The notes beneath the pieces were generated by a model. The model made no database searches. It was not told where the DNA came from and was given only the letters and a program-made list of their open reading frames with translations. A stretch of 64,000 nt of DNA from Persicaria tinctoria (taxonomy: Eukaryota > Streptophyta > Magnoliopsida > Caryophyllales > Polygonaceae): assembly GCA_037127255.1 (NCBI GenBank), contig JBANSL010000013.1:28057688-28121687 (forward strand). Direction: 5' to 3'. A program made the position numbers and the translations under genes. Shown here in pieces: positions 56,982-64,000 of this stretch. Every line of letters starts with the position of its first letter. The first letter of the stretch is position 1.

Positions 56982-57064
56982 AAATACCCCATACTTGAAC
57001 CTTGCTTGTCCCCAAGCAAGACTCACTAAGTAATAAACCACAAGTGTAAGATAGGATCATTGTC
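56982..57064 (-). repeat. 83-bp copy of element A internal sequence outside its LTR
   Basis: These 83 bp are identical by eye to 45609-45691, the polypurine site and hairpin next to A's 3' LTR, yet they lie beyond the outer end of the 5' LTR. Identity stops at GATCATTGTC. The pattern is that of a middle LTR shared by two tandem copies, the second of which has been deleted. Confidence 0.9.
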
Positions 57065-58172
57065 ACAAATCTATGCATGTGCAATACAAAGCAACATCTA
57101 CTCACAAAAGTAGGGTTATGCAAAACAATTCATAAGTGACAAAGCATTAATAATCAAGAGGACTTTAATTTAAGCTCAAATAAGGAGTAGATTGGTAAAA
57201 AGCTAAAGGTGGGGTAATTTTGACCATGTGGTGCTAATGATCCGGGAAAATGGAGTACTTTTTAAATTTTCATACCACATTCCTTCTTCATAAGATTTCT
57301 CACCTTTCATAATGCTTTTGTCAATAACAATGCTTTTACCTCTCTAACCTCAGCACTGCCTTCTCGCGAGTCACAAACATGGGTGTCATTAATGGCCCCG
57401 GATACATAGTGCATCAGACTCCTCACCTGTGTGTCCCATCTCGCCGAACTATTATCTCAGCGAGCAAGGTCGATCTATCTGTATCTCGCGAGGTGACCGG
57501 ATTTTCTTTCACTCATTAAATTTTCCATATATTTACAACAATTTCCTACCAAACTCCAATAATGATAATAACAATGCAAACACCATATAATATCTCCATA
57601 ATGTGACATCATTCTCAACATAGTCCCCGGATGGAAATAAGGTAAAGAATGGGCAATATTTAGATCATGTGGAGCATAAATAATGTAAGGCTCAATATGG
57701 CTTTTGTGATGCATAAGCATAGGTATGGCTAGAATTATAAACATATGAGCATTATATGGAAATATAAAGTCCCCCATCCTCTTATTATGCAATATGTCAA
57801 AAGCAACTTCAAATTTTACCTCATTTCATGGTTTTCAAGAAAATATGCACTTCATTGTGACTTCCATTTACTAGGCAATTTCATGCTATATCTCTAATGA
57901 ATCCAATTTTGCTTCGCCGAGTTCAATATTAAACTTCCATGACATTAATAAAAAAAATTCAATGGGGGTTATTTTTTCAAACTTTGGAAAACATGCATAT
58001 ATAAGCACGTAAATCAATAATGAATTCCAAAATAGCCATGTATAAGCAATTTAAGAATTAAGCTTAAAATATGCACAAATATGGTCAAATAAATCAAATA
58101 TGCACAAAGTAAGCCCTTCCCCCACCCCATACTTAACCATTACATTGTCCTCACTGTATATATAAAAAATAA
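57065..58172 (-). other. 3' noncoding region of element C
   Basis: No real gene. It contains the shared motif (57363-57425, CACAAACATGGGTGTCATTA then ATGGCCCCGG) and GTGGTGCTAATGATCCGGGA, as in element A near 46050. At its right end, CCCCACCCCATACTTAACC is followed by the hairpin TACATTG, loop TCCT, CACTGTA (58141-58158, one mismatch). Confidence 0.6.
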
Positions 58173-58427
58173 CTAAAGAAAGAAACTCACTATACAGGTG
58201 TGCAGGATGCCGGAATCGAGTGTAATGCTGCTACAGAGGTGGTCGACATCGACAAGGGCTGGTCGATTTTGAGGGAGTTGGTCGATGTCGACCAAGGCTA
58301 CTAGAGATAGAGTAAGGTGATGCCTCCAGGGTGGTTTTCCTCGACCACAGGCTCCTTTTTGCTCAATGTGTTTGGTTGATGTCGAGTAACTTACTCGACG
58401 TCGAGTAAGTCTGCAACTTCTTCTTCC
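58173..58427 (-). pseudogene. Remnant 3' ORF of element C after a strong splice acceptor
   Basis: In element sense a textbook acceptor (TTTCTAACGAATCTTGCAG then GG at 58427) opens a short frame of about 85 residues that includes Val-Asp-Ile-Asp words and stops at 58173, 15 nt before the hairpin module. Placement matches the 3' ORF of element A, but the ATHILA-type domain is absent. It is probably the ends of a gene whose middle was deleted. Confidence 0.4.
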
Positions 58428-58589
58428 CTGCAAGATTCGTTAGAAAAGAAATACACACGATAGAAAAACTTGAAACCAATGTCCAAAACCAAAAAACCAA
58501 AAACAACAATGTCCAAAAATCCCAAAAAATAAATGTCTATTTACAAGCTCTAGATTTAATAGTCGCTAGGCCGACTTTCTCCATGAAGC

Positions 58590-59191
58590 TCAAGGTGGCA
58601 TTTGCAGGGCCCATGTAGCTTGGGCTTCAAATAGGACTCTATTCTTGTCCATCAGCTGCAGTCCTCCTGAATGGATCTTGTTCACCGTGAAGGGCCCCAT
58701 CTTCTTCTTGTTGAATTTGTTGGGAAACCAATGATCCTTTGATTTGGAAACATAGACTTTGTCACCAACTTCATACTCTTTGGGCTCATCATTGGAAAAC
58801 CTACATAAGCGCACATACCAAGGAAAACCTCTCCCATGTATAGATAGATCATCAATTGAAATAGGAGAAGAAAGATCCATACCTGGCTTACCTTTGCAGA
58901 ATCGGATGTCGGAAGCTCCTGAGGGTCTAGTCGATTTCGAGTTAGGTTACTCGATATCGAGGAATTCTGCTCGTCCAGTGTACTCTCAGTCGATAAAGAG
59001 GGAGATGGATCGATTTTTTCAGGTCGATATCGAGTAGAGTTACTCGATATCGACTGCTTCTGCTCCAAATCGGCTTGGCTCGACTCAATATGGGGAATCG
59101 GCTTGATGTGTGGAGGTCGATATCGACCATAGTGAGTTGATATCGAGTTGGTTGAGTCGATTTTCTCCTGCTCGACTTCTGGTGGGGTCAA
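58590..59191 (-). pseudogene. Element C integrase C-terminus fused to a repeat-coded linker
   Basis: The frame 58880-58590 ends with EYEVGDKVYVSKSKDHWFPN and KKKMGPFTVNKI, the C-terminal part of a Ty3 integrase. Upstream (59191-58880) another frame is made of TCGATATCGA-type words, read as Ser-Thr-Arg-Tyr-Arg or Val-Asp-Ile-Asp. RT, RNase H and the integrase core are missing, a deletion of roughly 3 kb relative to element A. Confidence 0.65.
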
Positions 59192-59487
59192 CTCGACATG
59201 GGTAGGTAGATATCCGCTTGTGGTGGTCGATATCGAGTTGTTTTCTGGGCGCGTCGATTTCTTCTAGTCGATATTGACCCCATACTTAAGACCTGGCAAG
59301 GCATCTGAAAAATAGTTAGTCCAAATCGACGTACCTGGGTCTATGTCGATTGGATTTTCTACTTCATTCTTCAGGATGGCCATGATCTCTTCCACATGGG
59401 CTTCCATATCCCTCTTTTCTAGCTCTTAGGGAGTCATATTTCTTACCTTAGGCTCCCCGCAAGTAATGTAACCAGCTGATATAGACT

Positions 59488-59996
59488 TTACCTCTTCCAT
59501 AGGACCTGTATGCCTTTCAGTTTTATTAAAGAATACTCAATTACCTCATCGCTGATGTTGAAAGTGAGCACTCCCTTCATTGCGCTTATGTTGGCATCCA
59601 CCGTCGCCAAGAATGGTCTTCCTAGAATAGTTGAACAAGCAGGGTCCTCCGCCATATCAATAACTAAGAAATCATCATGGACGAAGAACTTACCTACTTG
59701 TACTGGCACATTGTCCACCATGCCTGTTGGGATGACCACCGTGTTGTTTGCCATATAAAGCTTAGCATCCACATGCTCTATCTTAATGCATTAAATTTCT
59801 ATTGAACAAATCCAATGGTTATAGCAAACTTACTTGGATCTAGCCTTTTCTGAAGACCGTCCATTTGGCTGCACTCCTCTGCGATCTTAGCCATTGATCG
59901 CTTTTTGCTTAGGATCTCCTTGAGGAACTTGACATATGATGGCATTTCATTAAGAGCTTCTGTGAAGGGTATGGTGACATTGAGCCTTTGAAGCAT
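59488..59996 (-). pseudogene. Element C protease-flanking fragments
   Basis: The frame 59996-59799 has VTIPFTEALNEMPSYVKFLK and EECSQMDGLQKRLDPSKF, matching the pre-protease region of element A. The frame 59772-59488 continues with YMANNTVVIPTGMVDNVPV and STILGRPFLATVDANI, the part after the active site. The active-site Asp block between them is deleted. Confidence 0.8.
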
Positions 59997-60020
59997 CTTG
60001 ATGAAGCGCTGGAATTTCTT

Positions 60021-60972
60021 CTATGCTGGATCCTTTGGAGATTGTTTTGGGAAATGCAGCTTTTTCTTCGTCGGAGGTGCTGAAGGCTGGTTGACGTCGA
60101 GTACAGGTTGGTCGACATCAAGTTGACGTTGGTCGATATCGACTACAGTGGTCGACTTCGACTTGGGTGCAGAGTTCTGGTCGACGTCGAGGAGGGACTG
60201 GTCGATGTCGAGTAAGTTTTGGTCGATATCAACTGGCTTGCTCGATGTCGAGTGGTCTGCTGCGTCCTTCTCCTCTTTATTCTGATCGGATGGTTGCATC
60301 TGTCGCCCACTCTTTAGATTCATTGCTTCTACTTGTCCCACAGATTTTCCCTTAGGATTGCGCTCAAAAGATCTAGGGAGCGTACCTGACTGTCTGGGGA
60401 CGCCTGCTGCTAGCTGGTCAATCTGTGTGTCAATCGATTTCCTCCAGATATCGATTTCTCCAAGACTAGCGTTGACACCATGTATCTGAGTGTAGACAGA
60501 ATTGAAGGACTGCTTGGTGTTTGAATTGTTCCTCCGCATTTCCTCAAGGATGGTCTGTAAGTCGTCCTTCTTCTGGTCCCTTTCTAGATGTCCCGGAGCT
60601 CGGTATGGCGGGGGGTTCCTAGGGGCACCTTGGTTCCATTGTGGTTGATAGAACCTTTGGTCCCCCATATAGCGATTCTGATCTTTGTAGTACTGCTCCT
60701 TGACATCTGGATCAATCTTCTTAGAAGGCTCATAGAGGGTCATGGATGGGGCTGGCCTGGCATAAGCATTCTCATCATAGTTTGTCGGAGTCCCATACTT
60801 ATTGTCGTAGTTGGTAAGCTTGTAGAGGGTAGCCCATGCGTCAGCTGGTGGCATCGTTAGATACTCATAATGAGTATACTGGTTGATCCTATCCTTAGCG
60901 GCCAGATCAAGAGAATTGAAGAAGATCTCCTGAACGACATAGGGTGACTGTCCATATGTAAGGCAGGATCGC
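60021..60972 (-). pseudogene. Element C gag, C-terminal part
   Basis: After the nested LTR the gag resumes with LTYGQSPYVVQEIFFNSLDL and AKDRINQYTHYEYLTMPPAD. It then has an Asn/Gln/Pro-rich region, GTLPRSFERNPKGKSVGQVE, and a tail of repeated Val-Asp-Ile-Asp-Gln or Leu-Asp-Val-Asp-Gln words (about 60090-60265). No zinc knuckle is visible. It stops at TAG (60021), in frame with the following protease fragment. Confidence 0.75.
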
Positions 60973-62908
60973 TGATGTCCATGTTTTATGCCATATTTTA
61001 TATCTACTGTTATATCGATTTCTGCATGCATTTCATGCATTTGGGCTAAAATAATACAGAATCTGTGTAAGTTATGTTTATTTGCAATATATGGAGGTCT
61101 AGACAAGTTTTTGTTATATTTGGCAGAAATCGGACGCACTTTGGAGCTTAAAGGAAACTCATGGAGAGGCTAAGAATGGTGCAGCTGGAGAAAAGACCAT
61201 TTTTCACCATTCTGTGTTCTGAATCAAACTTTGATGTCTTCATGAGAGTTGTAGCCCTCGAAAAGAGATTTCGAACGCATGGTCATATGCATCAATCCGA
61301 CGAACGAGGACTCGGGAAAGTACGTTTTAAGAACAGAGCAGAAAGCTGAGAAAACTTTACTCGAGATCGAGTACACTCTACTCGAGATCGACCTAAAGTT
61401 CCGAGGAGAGCCTGGTCGAGGAAGAGCTGATCGAGAAGACGAAGACGAGGACAGACCGGGTTACACTCTACTCGAGATCGAGGAGCCCGGAAGCCGTGTC
61501 CGAGCATGTCGAGCAGAATCACCCGAGAAGACCTAGTCAACGAGGCCAATCTAGTTGAGATCGACGAGGGGTACTCAAGATCGACTAGACCCGTGAACCA
61601 TGACCGAGCCACATCGAGCACCAGTTAGCCGAGACGCCAAGCCGAGCCAGTCGACCAACTTTCCTACTCGAGATCGACAAGACCCTTGTCGAGATCGACG
61701 ACAATTCCAGAAACCGCGTTACTCGGTTTGACGAATCCTACTCGGTGTGGGATTACTTGGGCCCGAAGATTGCTGATTAAAGACATTTAGATATATTTAG
61801 ATTTAATTTCCTTGTTACTTTTATTTATCCTTAAGCATTTTAGATATAATTTTAGATATAGATAGAGATTTCTATCCTTGAGTAGCAAGGAATAGAAGGC
61901 TATAAATAAAGCCCATGGGGCTGATTTTAGATTCATTCAATTTCAGAAGTAGAGAAGTAGGTCCACAGAGACGGTTTAGGAGTTCAGAGGTTTTAGGGTT
62001 TTGGCGTTCAACGAGAGTTGGATCGCCGGGATTGTAAAGTCTTTGAATTTAGTTTAATGCAAGTTATTTCCTTTCAATCAATGTCTGAGTTTGCGATGAA
62101 GCGCGAGTAGTCCACCCACTTCTAGGGTTGGGGCGAGCCCGACGATAGCCATGCGTGTTTGAGGTAAAGATCCGACCTTTGTCATGTTTTGAGCATCTAC
62201 CACTTGTTTATGTGTTTATTACCCATCTAATGGAGATCCATGCTAACAACTTGGATTGTAAACATAAAATTGGTAGAGACAATTAGGGTTTCTTGAAAGA
62301 GTTGTCTAATTGTTGGAAAAGGCGAAAGCTTTTCCTTGTTGCAATTCACATGATTATCTGTTTTATCTCTGCCTTATGCATGCTTGGTTATCGTTGTTGC
62401 AAACCCCAATCTTGGAAGTCCTTTTACATTAAGTTTAGTCGAAATCCCAAAGCATTTGCCTTTACTTTATTTCTTTGTTTCGTTTTATTCTCTGTCTACT
62501 CGATCTCGACCAAGCCTAGTCGATCTCGAGTTACTGATTCTCGATCTAGCATCGATGTAGCTTAATTTTGCAGGTACTCGACAAGACAAGCCGAAGTCGA
62601 CGAGGACCCTACTCGATATCGAGTAGCCTCTAGTCGATATCGACGAGACCCTGTACTTGCTGCTGCGCTGTGTTCGACTGTCCGATCTTTTGTCGACTAC
62701 CCTAGTCGAGATCGAGGACCTTGTTGTTGACTTCTGACCGTGAGATTTCTCCGCTGCCTAGGATCTGCTGACACGCTTCCTCGTGGATCGATCCTGACTT
62801 CCCGCTGTTGCATCAGGAGGAGGTCTTGTAATTATTTGCAAGGGACGGAATCTGGTTTGCCTTAAGTTTATTTACATTCTATTTTGCATACTCGATTTCC
62901 TCCTATCA
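60973..62908 (+). mobile_element. LTR of the element C family inserted in C's gag (solo LTR)
   Basis: Plus strand TGATGTCCATG…TCCTCCTATCA, 1936 bp. Its right part is the reverse complement relative of the C LTR (GATTTCCTCC, GACTTCCCGCTG and similar blocks). It interrupts gag between …RYKDLLR and …LTYGQSPY. Flanks ATCGC (60968-60972) and ATCGT (62912-62916) approximate a 5-bp duplication. A TATA box, TATAAATAAA, lies at 61901-61910. No internal sequence is present, so it is a solo LTR. It is the only full-length LTR of this family in the window. Confidence 0.75.
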
Positions 62909-63602
62909 ATTATCGTAGTAGATCCTTATATCGTTCCCATGCTTTTTCTAGCGGCTTCCCAGGCTTCTGTTTGAAAGTTGTAATCTTTTGGTGGAGGAGC
63001 GCTGTCTTGGCAGGAGGAAATAAATTGTTCAGAAATTCCTGCATTACTGCAGCCCACGTTGTGAGGGATCGTGGAGGGAGACCTTTAAGCCACTTCAATG
63101 CTGGACCGGCCAGAGACCATCGAAAAGCTTTCATTTTGACATATTCCAGAGTAGTACCTTCAGCAAGAGTATGGCACATGTCAAAAAAATTGGTAATATG
63201 TTCAAGAGGGCATTCATTAAATCTTCCATAGAAGGCATTATTTTTAATCTCAATCAGGAAAGGAGTGCGAATTTCAAAATTATTTTCAGGGATTAGAATG
63301 GCCGATTCAGGCACGACAAGAGTCGGGTGCATGTAATCCTTTGCAGTGGTAGGGTATTAGGCAAGCCCAGCTTCCGCTTGCCTCATTCGCTCAGTTTCCT
63401 GCTCAGTGCGTGCTCTCTTAGCGGCGAGAGCAGCATTGTTGGCTTCAATTTCCGCCCTAAGCATCTGTATCAGTTGTTCTTGTGTTTCTGCGGCTGCCAT
63501 GGCTCTTTTCAATTTAGCGTGGACGTGTATAAGGCATTCCGGGTCGTCTAAGGCGTCAAACTCAGGTTGTTGACTAGAACGACGCATACACTGCAAAATC
63601 AA
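62909..63602 (-). pseudogene. Element C gag, N-terminal part
   Basis: The frame 63602-63357 has an Ala/Glu/Gln-rich helical N-terminus. After an in-frame TAA the gag continues at 63332-62910 with FYGRFNECPLEHITNFFDMC, FRWSLAGPALKWLKGLPPRS, FLNNLFPPAKTALLHQKI and KAWERYKDLLR, the usual Athila/Ty3 capsid blocks. The nested LTR then interrupts it. Confidence 0.85.
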
Positions 63603-63652
63603 AACTTAAAGAAAAAGTGAGATCTAACTACCTAAGGCGCGAATGATTGCTT

Positions 63653-63669
63653 CCCTGGCAACGGCGCCA
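63653..63669 (-). promoter_or_regulatory. Primer-binding site of element C, tRNA-Asp type
   Basis: Plus-strand CCCTGGCAACGGCGCCA, 7 nt from the LTR edge, is complementary on the minus strand to tRNA-Asp with one difference from the site of element A. It orients C as minus. Confidence 0.8.
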
Positions 63670-63676
63670 ATTTTGT

Positions 63677-64000
63677 TGTAGGAGGAAATCAAGTTTAAAA
63701 AATAATGAAATATATCAAACCGGATTATGCCCACGCAAATGATTACAAGACCTCATCCTGATGTAGCAGCGTGAAGTCAGGATCGATCCTCGAGTAAGCG
63801 TGTCAGCGGATCTCAGACAGCGGAAAGATCTCACAAGACAAATAGACAGAAATAACAGAGAAAAGCAGAAAAAAAAACACAAAGAAGCAATTTTTGGTCG
63901 ATATCGCCTACCTGTACTCGATATCGACTAAGAAATCGACCACAAAAGCTCAAAATCGACTCAACAGAAAGCAAAACCAAAGCAGACAACTCGTCCTCGA
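63677..64000 (-). repeat. Beginning of the 5' LTR of element C
   Basis: TGTAGGAGGAAATCAAG and what follows match 43298 onward, with scattered differences, up to the window edge. They include the TCGATATCGA words at 63897-63928. The rest of this LTR is outside the window. Confidence 0.85.

Larger units (their letters stand above)
43298..64000 (-). mobile_element. Athila-like Ty3 element C, minus strand, extends past the window
   Basis: Its LTR edge (TAGGAGGAAATCAAG…) is seen at 43298 and again at 63677. A tRNA-Asp-type primer site beside the second puts its 5' LTR on the right. Gag, a protease fragment and an integrase end remain on the minus strand, while protease active site, RT and RNase H are deleted. 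Element A interrupts its 3' LTR, and an LTR of its own family interrupts gag. The dispersed TCGATATCGA-type words are its hallmark. Confidence 0.75.

Noticed and set aside
61279..61621. Overlapping 85- and 109-residue frames rich in Leu-Glu-Ile and Arg-Ser in the inserted LTR
   Set aside because: They arise from TCGAGATCGA word arrays and occur on both strands; no start context or domain.
63653..63669. tRNA-Asp-like sequences at 18672, 55404 and 63653 as tRNA gene fragments
   Set aside because: Only the 3' terminal 17-18 bases are present, each 4-7 nt from an LTR edge, as expected for primer-binding sites.

Overview
This looks like a nuclear segment of a eudicot angiosperm chromosome. It holds one recognisable host gene, an intronless plant-type adenylate isopentenyltransferase (IPT, cytokinin biosynthesis; 2978-3970, +). 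Everything else recognisable is transposable-element sequence set in AT-rich intergenic DNA. No second host gene, tRNA, rRNA or CRISPR array was seen. Element lineages (Copia; Ty3 of Athila-like and Tat-like types; LINE; hAT, Mutator-like, PIF/Harbinger-like and Stowaway-like elements with terminal inverted repeats) were assigned by reading conserved motifs, not by database search.

Layout. 1-2977: repeats, a small MITE, an AT-rich snap-back palindrome and the IPT upstream region. 2978-3970: IPT. 3971-6949: AT-rich intergenic DNA with a TTA-flanked PIF/Harbinger-like element (4845-5821). 6950-9901: decayed minus-strand Copia. 9902-12782: intergenic DNA with two Stowaway-like MITEs, one hAT MITE and a Copia LTR/primer-site remnant. 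12783-~23200: plus-strand Copia broken by stops, split at 14775/20141 by a 5.4-kb minus-strand non-autonomous LTR element (14776-20140) with a perfect GTTGC target duplication. 23231-30362: intergenic repeats, a MITE with long Mutator-like inverted repeats, a hAT element inside a second Mutator-like element, a possible Pack-MULE, and long AT and CT microsatellites. 30569-34630: two LINEs tail to tail, the first with a 366-bp in-frame triplication. 34930-39650: LINE-tail-like repeats, a short-LTR Copia, a hAT MITE, a small palindrome and a LINE RT remnant. 39660-64000: a nest. A Tat-like Ty3 element (D, +) is cut in its RT by an Athila-like element (C, -) that runs off the window. C's 3' LTR is cut by a younger Athila-like element (A, -; 44054-56981). 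C's gag is cut by an apparently solo LTR of C's own family (+; 60973-62908).

How the parts relate. Element A has two 1555-bp LTRs, a tRNA-Asp-type primer site, gag, PR, RT/RNase H, an intact integrase ORF and a 3' ORF of the Athila env-like type. It carries two in-frame stops and one frameshift, so it is young but probably defective. The 5.4-kb non-autonomous element keeps almost no coding sequence, but it shares four cis features with A and partly with C: the primer site, a hairpin abutting a consensus splice donor after the pol position, a conserved motif in the 3' noncoding region, and a hairpin beside a GGGG polypurine-like tract that occurs twice per element. The stems of that last hairpin change in a compensatory way between copies, which suggests selection on structure. 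This set is the most interesting signal I found.
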